Below are positions 26,211 to 36,149 of a stretch of DNA of 38,241 bases, one piece after another. The position numbers were made by a program, and so were the translations under genes. The notes below the pieces were generated by a model. The model was given only the letters and a program-made list of their open reading frames with translations, did no database searches and was not told where the DNA came from. Source of the DNA: Deltaproteobacteria bacterium (GTDB taxonomy: Bacteria > Myxococcota_A > UBA796 > UBA2385); the NCBI GenBank assembly GCA_018401435.1, contig JAGYJW010000059.1, positions 1 to 38,241 on the forward strand. Reading direction: 5' to 3'. Each line of letters begins with the position of its first letter. Position 1 is the first letter of the stretch.

Positions 26211-26968
26211 GCCCCCACCCCGAACGCGCCCTCTTTGAATCCTGGATCTCGGGCAGCCTGGCGCGGCCCGACCAGGACGCCTTCGAGGCCCACCTTCATG
26301 GCTGCCCGAGCTGCACCGCCCGGCTTCAGGAGGAGGCCCGCTTCGAGGCCGATCTGGACGAGGTGGCCCAGGCCTGGGGCGCCCGGGAGCAGGGCGGTCT
26401 GGCCCTCTCCCCCCTGGGCAGCGACCTGCCCCCCGAGGCGCTGCCCACGCCGGCCAATCGTCCGCACCGCAGCTGGGGTCGGGGCCTGAAGGCCGGCCTG
26501 ATGGCCAGCTTCGCCCTGGCCGCCGCCGCCCTGCTCTTCGTGCTGCCCGGTGGCAGCAGCCTGCCCGACTATGGCGACCTCGCCTTGCAGGGGCAGGCGG
26601 CCCAACGCGCGGTGGCCGAGGCCTCCTCCTGGACCACCGTGGGCGGCAGCTACACCCTCACCCTGCGGGCCCGCAGCGATGCGGCGGCCGAGGTGCAGGC
26701 CCGGGTGCTGCATGCCGAGGGGGGGGTGGCCCAGGCCCTGGACGCCCGGGTCGAGCTGAGCGCCAACGGGTCGGTCCGGGCCCGCGGGCAGGTGGAAGAG
26801 GGTGGCCCGCTCGCCCGGATTGGGCAGCACGACCTCATCCTCGCGGTGGGGCCAGAGGGCGCCCACCTGGATGAGGGCGGGCTGCAAGCGGCGGGAGCCG
26901 GGGCGGCGCACTATGGCGACTGGTCCTTCTTCCGCACCGAGTTGACGGTGAAGCCCGCCACGCCTTGA
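26207..26968 (+). CDS. Zinc-finger (zf-HC2) anti-sigma factor
   Basis: A 253-residue membrane protein. The N-terminal zinc-binding anti-sigma motif is His29-x3-Cys33-x2-Cys36 (HLHGCPSC), the form that holds ECF sigma factors. One transmembrane helix follows (AGLMASFALAAAALLFVLPG, about residues 100-120), then a periplasmic domain of about 130 residues, likely beta-rich (WTTVGGSYTLTLRARSD). The start overlaps the sigma stop (ATGA) and the stop overlaps the TTG start of the CHAT gene (TTGA, 26965-26968), so three genes are translationally coupled. It should release the sigma factor on an envelope signal. Confidence 0.87.
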   Translation: MSPHPERALFESWISGSLARPDQDAFEAHLHGCPSCTARLQEEARFEADLDEVAQAWGAREQGGLALSPLGSDLPPEALPTPANRPHRSWGRGLKAGLMASFALAAAALLFVLPGGSSLPDYGDLALQGQAAQRAVAEASSWTTVGGSYTLTLRARSDAAAEVQARVLHAEGGVAQALDARVELSANGSVRARGQVEEGGPLARIGQHDLILAVGPEGAHLDEGGLQAAGAGAAHYGDWSFFRTELTVKPATP

Positions 26969-29596
26969 CGCGCCGACGCCCCCCCGCCTGCTGGCCTGGC
27001 CCTGCCGTCCTCGTGGCGGCGGGGTGGCTGTCTTGCGGGCCGCCCCCAGGCCCTCCGCTGTCGGTGGCCTATGCCGGCTGCAAGGCCACCTTCGCCGATG
27101 GCAGCTGCCTGCCCCGGGGCGACAGCCTCGTGGTGTGGTTGGAGGCCCCCGGCACGCTGGCGCAGGCCGAGGTGGACGGACGGTCCGTCGCGCGGACTGC
27201 AGCGCTGGAAGGTGGCCAGCGCTGCCGGCTCCGCCGCCCTGCCCGGGCAGGGCCGAGCAGCTGCGCCCGCTGCCGCCAGAGGACAGCGGCTTTGGGCCCT
27301 GACCCCCGTCCGCGCGCGCCGCCCCCCCCGGGTCCAATCGAAGCGGCCGAGGCTGCGATGGCCGAGGGACGCTATGCCGAGGGCAGCGCCTTGACCGACG
27401 CTCCTGGCCAGTTTGGCCCCAGACCGGTACGAGAGGCCCGATCGGCGCTGGCCCGCCCTCGCCTTCGGGCCGGCGACACGGAAGCCGCCCTGGCCCACCC
27501 GGAGGTCGCCCTCGCGGCCCACCAGCGCGAGCCGCGGGGTGGAACAAGTCAACGACGCGGGCATGCGCAACTACCTGTTGTTGTCGAGTCGGGGCACTGG
27601 CGCGGCGCGGCAGGCCTGGGAGGCCGCCCATTTGCCTGACAGCCCCAGCCCCGGACGCCGGTGTGCGCTTCCACGCCGAAGGTGGATCCGCCTGGCAGGT
27701 GTCGGATGTGCGGGTGGCCACTGAGCGCCTGTTGGAGGCCCAGCGCCCGGCCACCCGGGCCGATGACGCCTGCAGGCGGGTGGAGGCGGGCAGTCTGCCG
27801 CTGGATGTGCGCATGCAGGGCGGCAACCCGCCGAGGCCGTGGCAGATGCTGGCCACCTCGATGGAGAGTGACGGCCAGGACTCCTCAATCCCGCTGATCG
27901 CGCCCGAGGAGGGTAAATCTTGGCTGGGCCTGGCTGATGGCCCCAGCGGGGGGTCGAGCTATCCAGGATCCCGCCGCCATGGCCCGTCGCATCGAGGCCG
28001 CTGCCTGCCCCAAGGCTGGCCTGCCCGGGCCGACCGCCATGAAGCCAACGCCCGGCCTCTAACTCCGGCCAGCCTGCGCAGCTTGCAGCAGGACTGGGCG
28101 GCGGCCGGGGCAGAGCTGGCCGAAGCCCGCAGCCTGCAGGCCGAGTTGATGTCGATCAGCGCCTGTGGCTGGATGAGATCGAGGCGGGTGCGCCTTGGGG
28201 CGGGCGCGCCTGAGGCCTTCCTGGCCGCCGCCTTGCGGCTGCAAGGCCACGCCCGCGCCCAGCTCAGCCTCACCCACGAGTGGCGGGTCGCGCTGGCGGT
28301 GGCCCGCCCGGACGACGTGCGCTCCTGGGCGAGCCTCGAGGGGGCCCTGGCCGCCTGCGCCACGGCCCCTTCGCCCGCCACAGCCACCTGGTCCGCCCAG
28401 GGCGGCCGAGCTCCTGGCTCCTGGGACGCCGCCACCCGGGCTCAGGTCGCCTTGCTGCTGGAGGTGGACTGACCCGGAGGCGGCTGTCGCGGCCGTGCGC
28501 AGCTGGCGGGCCTCCTACCTGCGCACCCGGCGCTGGCGGGCCGCATCGCCGAGCTGAGCCCCGAAGATCGCTCCCGCTGGGAGGGCTTGCGGGCTGCCAT
28601 GGCGCCCTCCAACGCGACGCAGCGGCCCTCGGTGCAGAGCTGCGCCTCCGATGCCGCCTTGATCGCGGCCCAGGCCGAGCGTGCCTGCCTGCAGAAGAGG
28701 CCACCCGCCTGCTGGATCGGGGGCTGGAGCTGGCTGGCGGGCGGAGGGTGCAGGCACCTGCCTCCCCAAGAAGGCGAGCTGCTGATCACCTGGTATGAGC
28801 TGGATTCGGCTGTAGCCTTCTGCCCAATCCAGCCAGGGGTCTGCAGGTCGCCCGCTCACCGCCTGGACCCGGCCCGACTGGATGAGGCCTGTTCCTGCCT
28901 TCTTTGCTGCGGCCATCGCGGCCGCTGATCGCCCCTCACCCTGCTGCCCACCGGCGCCTTGCGGGCTGCCGATCTGCCGGCCTGGCCTCTGGGGGTGCCA
29001 CGCTGGCGCAGCGCCCCGTGGCCATCGGCCTGGATCATGCCCCGGCCGGACGCGGCGGAAGCCGAAGCTGGCCCAGGTCGATCCGGGCCCGGGACTCCGC
29101 TGGCGGCCTGGTCAAGAGGCGACGGCCATCGCAGCCGCCTTGCAGGCCCGGGGGTGGGGGTGGACCAGTCAGCGGCGAGGACGCTCGGCGCGAGGTGCTG
29201 GGCCGCCCTGGATGGGGTGTGAGCTGCTGCATCACGCCGGCCATGGCGCATTCGAGGCGACGGCTGGCAGAGCGCGCTGCTCCCGGCGGACAACGGGCGC
29301 ATCAGCGCCTCTGATGTGCTGGCTCCGGGGCAAGGCCCCGCGGGTGGTGGTGCTGTCGAGCTGTGAAGGCGCCCGCAGCGGCGAGACCCCTGGAGGGCAT
29401 GGGCCTGGCCCAGGGCCTTCCTGGGCGCGGGCTCCGAGGCGGTCATCGCGGCGTGCGTCCGTAGAGGACGGGTATGGCTCACTCTCCGCCGCTGCGCTGA
29501 GTATGGCGAGGGGCTGTCAGAGGGGTCGAGGCCTTCCAACGCGCCGCTCCTTCGCCGCCCGTCGGGACGCCTGACTCTGAGGATTGGGCAGCCTGA
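26965..29596 (+). pseudogene. CHAT-domain (caspase-like) protein, frame-disrupted
   Basis: Begins at TTG 26965, coupled to the anti-sigma gene. The N-terminus looks like a lipoprotein signal (PAVLVAAGWLSC). The middle is helix-rich, Ala/Leu/Glu-rich and could hold TPR-like units (AEAAMAEGRYAEGSA, ELAEARSLQAELM), but the frame changes many times. The last 400 bases encode a CHAT domain: catalytic His in LLHHAGHGAFE (codon 29242-29244) and catalytic Cys in VVVLSSCEGARSGE (codon 29362-29364), both in one frame. NGRISASDVLA and AFLGAGSEAVIAA lie in other frames, and AFQRAAPSPPVGTPDSEDWAA ends at TGA 29594-29596. Segment order matches intact CHAT proteins. CHAT proteases cleave proteins in bacterial death or defence pathways. 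Whether the gene works depends on whether the indels are real. Confidence 0.68.
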
Positions 29597-29616
29597 CTCC
29601 CCGTCCCTGAGGTCCC

Positions 29617-31743
29617 ATGAAGCGCACCCCTGCACCCTGTCCTGGCTCTCGTGGCGGCGGGGGCTCCGCCCCGGCGGCCTGCACCTGCAGACCCGACCCC
29701 GACCCCGCACCGACGGCACCGACGGCACCGACGGCACCGGACGGCACCGACGGCACCGACGGCAAGTCCCAGGTCACCCGCCCGGCACCGACGGATAGCA
29801 GCCCCGAAGCCCCCCGGGTGACCCCCAAGGGCTATGTGTTGAATCGCTGGGTGGCCTGGACCGAAGACGGCAACTGCGACAGCCTGGCCAAGTCCGTGGG
29901 CTCGGATCTCCAGCGCTCCATCGGTGCCGGCCTGCGGGCGGCCGAGACCTGGACCGGGCGGCCCCTCTTTGCCCTGGATGACACCGACAGGTGGTCGGGC
30001 AACCTCGACAACGAAGATGCAGCGCGCGCCGGCATTCCCGACCCGCTTCGGGGCTACTGCCTGGTGGAGGGGCCCGTGCCCGCCGACCTCGAAGAGGCGG
30101 CGATTCGACACACCGAGGCCGTGGCCCGGGACCGCAGCAACCTGACCCAGGTGGACCTGCGGGGCAGCGCGGTGGCCGACCGGGCCGTCGTCACCCGCTC
30201 GGCCCTGGATGAAGCCGTCGTCTCGGGCGCCTTCGCGCAGGACTACCTGGCCGCCGTGGGCCGCACGGACTGGGCCAGCTGCCCGGCCGCCACCCGCGGG
30301 GACACCGCCGATGGCGCCCAGCTGGTCTTCCTCGACAATATGCCCACTGGGGCCAATCCCGGAGAGATCCCTGCCGGCAGCGACCCCGCCACCTACCTCG
30401 ATGGCCTGGTCAGCCAGCATGGCTTTGCCCTGGCCGCCGCCAGCCGGCGCATCTTGTGCAGCGATCCCTTCGACGCGGCCACCTGCGGGGTCGGCCTGCG
30501 CAGCCGCATCGCCCTGCCCTTCAAGTGGCAGGGCGACAACCTCGTGCTGTCTCGCGACGGCCGGGGTCGCCTGAGCCACGGCGAGGTGGGCACCCGGGCC
30601 TGGCTGGCCCAGGCCATCCGCCGCGAGGTCATCCGCTGGCAGCGCGACGACCCGCGCTCCCGCCTCGTGCTCAACCTGTCCCTGGCCTGGTCGCCCGAGC
30701 TGGACGGCAGCCCCCTGGGCCAGAGTTGGACCGGGAACCGCATCGACCGGCTGCTCTACCCCGACACCGCGGCGGTCTACGACGCCTTGCGGGACGCCCA
30801 GTGCCGGGGAGCCATCGTCGTGACCGCGAGCGGCAACCGCATGGGCAACCCCAATGAGCGGGGCCCCCTGCTGCCGGCGGCCTGGGCCCACCCCCCCCTC
30901 AGCGACGCGGCCGCCTGCAGCGCCTACCTGGGTGGCAATGCCGATGAGCGGCACACTCAGCCCCTGCTCTATGCGGTCGGCGGGGTGGATGCCGATGCCA
31001 AGGCCCTGGCGGTGGGCCTGCCCGACAGCGCGCCGGCCCTGGTGGCCTATGGCCACAACATCACCACGGCGATCAGCCCCGTGGGGGTCAGCCCGGTCGT
31101 GTATACACGAGCCCAGACGGGCACCTCGGCCAGCGCCATGGTGGTGGCCTCCCAGGCCGCCGCGACCTGGGCCCGCTCCCCCGACACCGACCCCGCTGCG
31201 CTGATGGCCCAGGTGCACCGGGACGCCCCGACCGCCGCGGCCGAAGCCAAGGTCTCGCCCTATTTTGCGGGGGCGTGGCTGGACGACAGCCAGGTGGTGG
31301 GGGCCTGCGTGAATGCCGACAACCGTTGCTGCATCGAAGCTGCGCCCAGCGGCCTGGATCTGGAGAATGTGGCGCTGGGCAAGCCCGAAGGCGCCCCGGT
31401 CGCACCGGCCGTAGACGCCCTGGAGCTGCCCCCCCCAACCGACGACGCCCTCGTGCACCCCCAGCCCCGCGACAACGGCTGCTCCTACTGCTTTCTCGAC
31501 GTGGGCGACTCCCTGGTCTACCTGGACCTGGAGCGGGACTGGGACGATGGCAAGCTGATGGTGACGGTGGAGGGCAGCGACGCGTTGACGGGCTACCCCC
31601 TCGGCCCGCTCAAGCAGGGCAGCACCGTGACGGCCCTCACCGACTTGAGCGCGTCCAGCAGCGCCGCCACCCTCTATATGTCGCGCACCAACGCGCAAGG
31701 CGTGACCTTCAACAGCACCGCGCCCATCACCATCAAGCCCTGA
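29617..31743 (+). CDS. Divergent subtilisin-like (S8) serine protease lipoprotein 1
   Basis: A 708-residue reading from ATG 29617, 20 bases after the CHAT stop. Subtilase motifs are in order: Asp240 (LVFLDNMPTG), His268 (LVSQHGFALAAA), LVLNLSLAWSPE, oxyanion Asn407 (VVTASGNR) and Ser504 (TGTSASAMVVAS). The subtilase signature Pro after GTS is replaced. The mature N-terminus has GYVLNRWVAWTEDGNCD; the C-terminus has HPQPRDNGCSYC followed by a beta-rich tail. Both motifs recur in the next gene. The first 45 codons are disturbed: removing one C near 29630 gives a signal peptide (MKRTLHPVLALVAAG) leading to APAAC, and the DGT repeat changes frame midway. A secreted or surface-anchored protease is likely; its substrate is unknown. 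Confidence 0.72.
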   Translation: MKRTPAPCPGSRGGGGSAPAACTCRPDPDPAPTAPTAPTAPDGTDGTDGKSQVTRPAPTDSSPEAPRVTPKGYVLNRWVAWTEDGNCDSLAKSVGSDLQRSIGAGLRAAETWTGRPLFALDDTDRWSGNLDNEDAARAGIPDPLRGYCLVEGPVPADLEEAAIRHTEAVARDRSNLTQVDLRGSAVADRAVVTRSALDEAVVSGAFAQDYLAAVGRTDWASCPAATRGDTADGAQLVFLDNMPTGANPGEIPAGSDPATYLDGLVSQHGFALAAASRRILCSDPFDAATCGVGLRSRIALPFKWQGDNLVLSRDGRGRLSHGEVGTRAWLAQAIRREVIRWQRDDPRSRLVLNLSLAWSPELDGSPLGQSWTGNRIDRLLYPDTAAVYDALRDAQCRGAIVVTASGNRMGNPNERGPLLPAAWAHPPLSDAAACSAYLGGNADERHTQPLLYAVGGVDADAKALAVGLPDSAPALVAYGHNITTAISPVGVSPVVYTRAQTGTSASAMVVASQAAATWARSPDTDPAALMAQVHRDAPTAAAEAKVSPYFAGAWLDDSQVVGACVNADNRCCIEAAPSGLDLENVALGKPEGAPVAPAVDALELPPPTDDALVHPQPRDNGCSYCFLDVGDSLVYLDLERDWDDGKLMVTVEGSDALTGYPLGPLKQGSTVTALTDLSASSSAATLYMSRTNAQGVTFNSTAPITIKP
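29707..29763 (+). repeat. 9-base tandem repeat with internal one-base phase shift
   Basis: Repeats of GCACCGACG. A single extra G near 29740 moves the repeat from the Pro-Thr-Ala frame to the Asp-Gly-Thr frame. Other lipoproteins in the window use the Asp-Gly-Thr frame throughout. Confidence 0.8.
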
Positions 31744-31751
31744 AGAGACCC

Positions 31752-33760
31752 ATGCCCAGCCTTCCACGCACCCTGACGCCCACCCTGCTGGGCCTGCTCC
31801 TGGCCGCCTCTTGTGTTGGAGGCGGCGCAGGCCCGGCCGCGCCCCCGGGCGCCAAGACCCTCACCGACCTCGCGGTCAACGACGAGGGGCAGGTGCTCAA
31901 CCGCTGGGTGGCCTGGCGCGAGGATGGCGACTGCGACCGCTGGCTGCAGCAGCTTGCAGAGACGGTGGGGGGCATCGATCCGGCAGACTGGCAGGCGACC
32001 CCCCCTTTGCGGTGGACGAGGACGACGACTGGCCGGGCAGCCGCAACGGCGCCGCCGGAAGCGGGTCCCTGGGCGACATCTCCGAGACCCTCTCCGGCTA
32101 CTGCATGGCCGAGGGCACCCTCGACCCGGCGGATGTGCCGCAGATGGAGGCCCGCATTGGGCGGGCCCTCGCCGCCGGCCTGGGCGAGCCCGAGCAGGCC
32201 GTGCTCACGCCGGTCTCCTTCGAGGAGGAATACGGACACTGGGCAGAGGGCTCCTTCTTCGCGCAGACCGGGGTCGCCGACTTCAGCGGCAGCTGTGGCA
32301 CGGGCAGCGCAGGGGGCAGCGGCACACCCACCGTGCGTCTCGCCATCCTGGACACCTCCCCCACCCTGGGGCCCCTGGAGGCGGGGCGGGTGGACGACGG
32401 AATCGACCCCGCCACCTTTCTGGCCGCCTTGCCCAGCACGCACGGCCTGTCCCTGGCGGCCACGGCCCGGCACCTGCTCTGCAGCGACCCGGCCGATCCC
32501 GCCACCTGCCCCCTCACCGTGGCCACCCGCCAGGCGCTGCCCTATATCTGGGCCACCGGGCAGACCCTGGCCTGGGCCAGCACCAATGGCCAGAGCCTGG
32601 GCCACGGCCAGGTGGGCACCCAGCTCTGGCTGGCGCGGGCCTTGCGTCGGGAGCTGCTGAGTTGGGAACGCAACGGCGGCGGCGCCCCCGGTGATCAACC
32701 TGAGCTTGGGCTGGTTGCCGGATCACACCTACCCGGGCGGGCTGACCGAGATCGGCCGGGCGACCCGGCCGGACCGACAGCAGGCCCCGGGCAGCGCCGC
32801 TGTGCTGGACGCCTTGCGTTGGGCCCAATGCGAGGGCGCCCTCGTGGTGGTCGCCGCTGGAAACCAGACCGTGGGCGGCGATGAGAGCGGGCCCCTGCTG
32901 CCCGCCGCCTGGGCCGGGCTGCCCCAGTCCGACCTGCCCTCCTGCACCGATGTATTGCCCCGCGGCCGCATCACCAGCAGCACCCAGGACCACGAGGCCA
33001 GCCCCCTGCTGGTGGCGGTGGGCGGGGTGGGGTCGATGGCGAGCCCCTCGCGGTGTCCCGACCCGACAGCCAGCCCGCCCTGGTGGCCATGGGACAGAGC
33101 CACGCCGTCGATGTCCACGGCAAGTCCAGCAGCGCCCGCACCCCGCCCCGCAGCGGCACCTCCTTCAGCGCCGTGGTGGTGGCCTCCGCCCTGGCGGCCA
33201 GTTGGCACCGCGATCAGAACCTCAGCGCAGAGGAGGTCTTCGACGCCGTCTATGCAGAGGCCACCCAGAGCCCCAACGACCCCACCGTCAGCACCCACTA
33301 CCGGCCCAGCCCCAACACAGCCGTCACGGTGTCCATGTGCGCCAGCGGCCAGGCAAGCTGCTGCGCCCAGCAGCGGGCCCCCCGCGCTGGCTTCCCCGAC
33401 CTCCCAGCCCTGCCGACCCTGGCCACCCTCACTGAAGGTGCCAAAACCGAGTCGCCGACGCCTTATGGGGCCTGGGTGCTGCCGCAGCCCCGGGACAATG
33501 GCTGCTCCTACTGCGTGGTGGACCCCGCGACCGGCAGCCTCTACCTCGACCTGGAGCGCGAGTGGACCCGCGGCACCTTGGAGCTGACCCTGGCCAGCGG
33601 CGGCGGGGTGCAGTCCTACCCCATCCCCGGCCCCCTGCCGGCCGGCCCCCAGACCTATCGGCTGACGGCCGGCCTGGACGCCACCAAGGCGCTGATTCGC
33701 CTGGAGCGCGAGCAGACGGGCTTCACCATCGGCACCGTCATCGATCTCGCCGTGAAGTAG
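31752..33760 (+). CDS. Divergent subtilisin-like (S8) serine protease lipoprotein 2, three one-base frame breaks
   Basis: Paralogue of the preceding gene, starting 8 bases after it. The signal peptide ends in LLLAASC. Mature motif GQVLNRWVAWREDGDCD. Catalytic residues: Asp codon 32351 (LAILDTSPT), His 32441 (PSTHGLSLAA), VINLSLGW, Asn 32862 (VVVAAGNQT), Ser 33161 (RSGTSFSAVVVAS). The C-terminal motif is LPQPRDNGCSYC, as in the paralogue. The frame changes three times, each at a C or G run: one C too few at 31999-32005, one C too many near 32690, one G too few near 33034. Restored length is about 669 residues. GTSFSA is closer to canonical subtilases than in paralogue 1. Secreted protease; substrate unknown. 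Confidence 0.72.
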
Positions 33761-33764
33761 GGCC

Positions 33765-34814
33765 TCAGCCCGCCAGCGCGGCGGCCGAGGCCATCGACGG
33801 CAGGGTGACCCCCATCCAGCGGGTGCGGCCGGGCTGGCGCAAGCTGCCCACCGGGCGGTGGCCTTCGCGCTCGGTGCGCACCAGCCAGCGCTGCAACACA
33901 TCGGCCAGCACCGTTCCATCGGCAAAACGATCTTCGGGCCTGGGCTGCAGGCAGCGGGCGAGAATACGCCACAGGCCGCGATAGACGGTGTCCAGGTGAG
34001 GGGGCGGCTCCCCCAGCGGGCGGGCGCGCACGGTGCGCCGCAGGGCGATGATGGGGTCGGGGTGGACATGGGGGGGCTCGCCATGCAGCAAGGTCCACAG
34101 CATGCAGCCGATGGCCCAGATGTCGGAGGCCGGCCCGACCGCATCTTCGTCCCCCCGAGCCTGCTCGGGCGACATCCAACCCACGGTGCCCGTGACGGTG
34201 CCGGCTTGAAAGCCAGGGACCGAAGCCCCGGCCACCCGCGCGAGGCCCCAGTCCACCACCCAGGCCCGAAGCCCACCTTCCACCAACACATTGGCTGGCT
34301 TGAGATCGCAATGCACCACGCCGCCGCGGTGGGCGCTGCCCACGGTGCGGGCGACCTGGCGCAGCAGGGCGACGGTGGCCCGCAGCGCGTCGGTATCGCC
34401 GTGGGGCTGGGCCAGGATCTCGCCCAGCTGCACGCCTTGGATGAGGGGCATCACCAGCCAGCGCTGGCCGCCCTCGGTCTCGCCGCTGTGCAGGATCGCG
34501 GGCATTCCGGGGCAACGCAGCAGGTTGGGGATGCGGGCCTCCTGATCGAAGGCGCGGCGCAGGCTGCGGCGCCGGGACAGCTCGGGGCGCAGCAGCTTGA
34601 TGGCGACCGGGCGACCATCCCAGGGGCAGGTGCCCGCAAAGACCTCGCTGCCCCCCCCTTCGCCGATGCGCGCCCCGGGCGACCAGTCCTCCAGCCGGTC
34701 CGCCGGGCACCGGGGAAGGACCGCAGGCCGCGCGAAGAGGCCCACGCTGAAGGCCAGGTCGGGCACCAGGGTCGGGTGCTGCGGACAGGCATCGACATGG
34801 GGCTGGGGGACCAT
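33765..34814 (-). CDS. Serine/threonine protein kinase (PknB-like, non-RD)
   Basis: Intact 349-residue cytoplasmic kinase. Glycine loop IGEGGGSEVFAG (residues 50-61), ATP-binding Lys73 (PVAIKLL), catalytic block VVHCDLKPANVLV (His168, Asp170, Lys172, Asn175), VVDWGLAR in place of DFG (Asp188), GTVGWMSPEQARGD (the APE region) and ASDIWAIGCMLW. The Arg of HRD is replaced by Cys169, so it is a non-RD kinase and activation-loop phosphorylation may not be needed. There is no transmembrane helix or sensor domain; the C-terminus is short and basic. ATG 34814 has GGAG upstream. It converges on the second subtilase gene (4-base gap) and diverges from the CoA transferase gene. A link to the protease operon is possible but unproven. 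Confidence 0.88.
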   Translation of the reverse strand: MVPQPHVDACPQHPTLVPDLAFSVGLFARPAVLPRCPADRLEDWSPGARIGEGGGSEVFAGTCPWDGRPVAIKLLRPELSRRRSLRRAFDQEARIPNLLRCPGMPAILHSGETEGGQRWLVMPLIQGVQLGEILAQPHGDTDALRATVALLRQVARTVGSAHRGGVVHCDLKPANVLVEGGLRAWVVDWGLARVAGASVPGFQAGTVTGTVGWMSPEQARGDEDAVGPASDIWAIGCMLWTLLHGEPPHVHPDPIIALRRTVRARPLGEPPPHLDTVYRGLWRILARCLQPRPEDRFADGTVLADVLQRWLVRTEREGHRPVGSLRQPGRTRWMGVTLPSMASAAALAG

Positions 34815-34941
34815 CGGGGCTCCGGGGAAGGGGCGGTTCAGGGGGGCAACGCTCCGGGGCGCCGGGCATATCGGTGCGCCCCCAAAGAAGATCCAGGCGG
34901 GGCCCGGGACCGGGGCGGATAAGGGTCCTTTGGAGGTGACC

Positions 34942-36123
34942 GTGAGCCCCCCCCTCGCCGGCCTGCGCATCCTCGACCTGTCGCGGGTCCTGGCCGGGCC
35001 CTATGCCACCATGCACCTCGCCGATCTCGGCGCCGACGTGCTCAAGATCGAGCACCCCGACGGCGGCGACGACACCCGCGCCTTCGGGCCGCCCTTTGTG
35101 GACGGGCTCAGCACCTACTACCTGTCGGTGAACCGCGGAAAGCGCTCCCTGGCCCTGGATCTCAAGGACGAGAGCGCCCGCGCCACCCTGCGCCGGCTGG
35201 CGGCCCGGGCCGATGTGCTGCTGGAGAATTTCAGGCCGGGGGTGATGGCGCGGCTGGGCCTGGGCCCCGATGTCTTGATGGCGGCCAACCCCCGGCTGAT
35301 CTACTGCAGCATCCGGGGCTTTGCAGACCCCGACGATCCGCGCCCCGCCTATGATCTCATGATGCAGGCCCTATCTGGGATGGGTGTAACTCTGACACTG
35401 ACGCTCCATCCACCGGAGAGCCGGGTGCGGCGCCCGCCAAGTGTGGGGCCTCCATCGCCGACCTCGCCAGCGGCATGAACGCCACCACCGGGGTGCTCGC
35501 CGCCCTCTACCGGCGCGAGCGCACGGGACGCGGCGGCGAGGTGGTGGTCAGCATCGCCGAATCGCAGCGCAGCCTGCTCACCTACCACGCCGGCGCCTGG
35601 CTGAATGCGGGCGTGGCCGCGCCGCGCATGGGCAACGCCCACCGCTCCATCCACCCTTTCTGCGTCTACCCGGCCCCCCCTGGCCACCTCGCCCTGTGCA
35701 TCGGCAACGACAGCTTGTGGCAGCGCTTCTGCGCCGAGGTGGGGCAGCCCGGCTGGGCCGAGGACCCGCGTTTTGGTCGCAACGTCGATCGGGTGGCGCA
35801 CCGAGAGGCCGTGGATGCGTTGCTGGTGCCCCTTTTCGCGACAGGCAGCGCCGCGGTCTGGGCCGAGCGCCTGGTGGCGGCAGGGCGTGCCGGCGGCCGC
35901 CATGGCCACGGTGGCCGAGGCCCTGCAAGACGCGCCCCTGGTGCAACACCCCCACCCGGTCACCGGGCGCCCCTTGCGCAGCCTGCCTCTGCCGCTGCTG
36001 ATCGACGGGCAGCGCCTGGTGGCCCCCCGCGGTCCAGACCAGCTGGGCGGATCGGGCGAGCAGGCCCTGGCTGAGTGGCTGTCCGATGCGCCCGCGCCGG
36101 CAGGGCCGCCGGGGATGAAGTAG
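34942..36123 (+). CDS. CoA transferase family III (CaiB/BaiF), two frame breaks
   Basis: Transfers CoA between carboxylic acids. GTG 34942 is well placed after TGGAGG (34931-34936). N-terminal part: LDLSRVLAGPYATMHLADLG, ADVLKIEHPDGGDDTR, YLSVNRGKRSLALDL, VLLENFRPGVMARLGLG and the catalytic-Asp segment AYDLMMQALSGMG. One base appears to be missing near 35390, after which PSTGEPGAAPAKCGASIADL, NATTGVLAALYRRERTG and GNAHRSIHPFCVYP continue in another frame. An extra G near 35890 shifts back to the first frame (AAMATVAEALQDAPLVQHPH) to the stop. Restored length is about 393 residues, normal for the family. The substrate acid cannot be assigned. Confidence 0.85.
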
Positions 36124-36149
36124 AGTCGGTGGGCTGAATGGAGGAGACG

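Noticed and set aside
29479..31767. Minus-strand open frame of about 762 codons opposite the first subtilase
   Set aside because: Val/Gly/His/Gln-rich shadow; the plus strand carries the full set of subtilase motifs in one frame.
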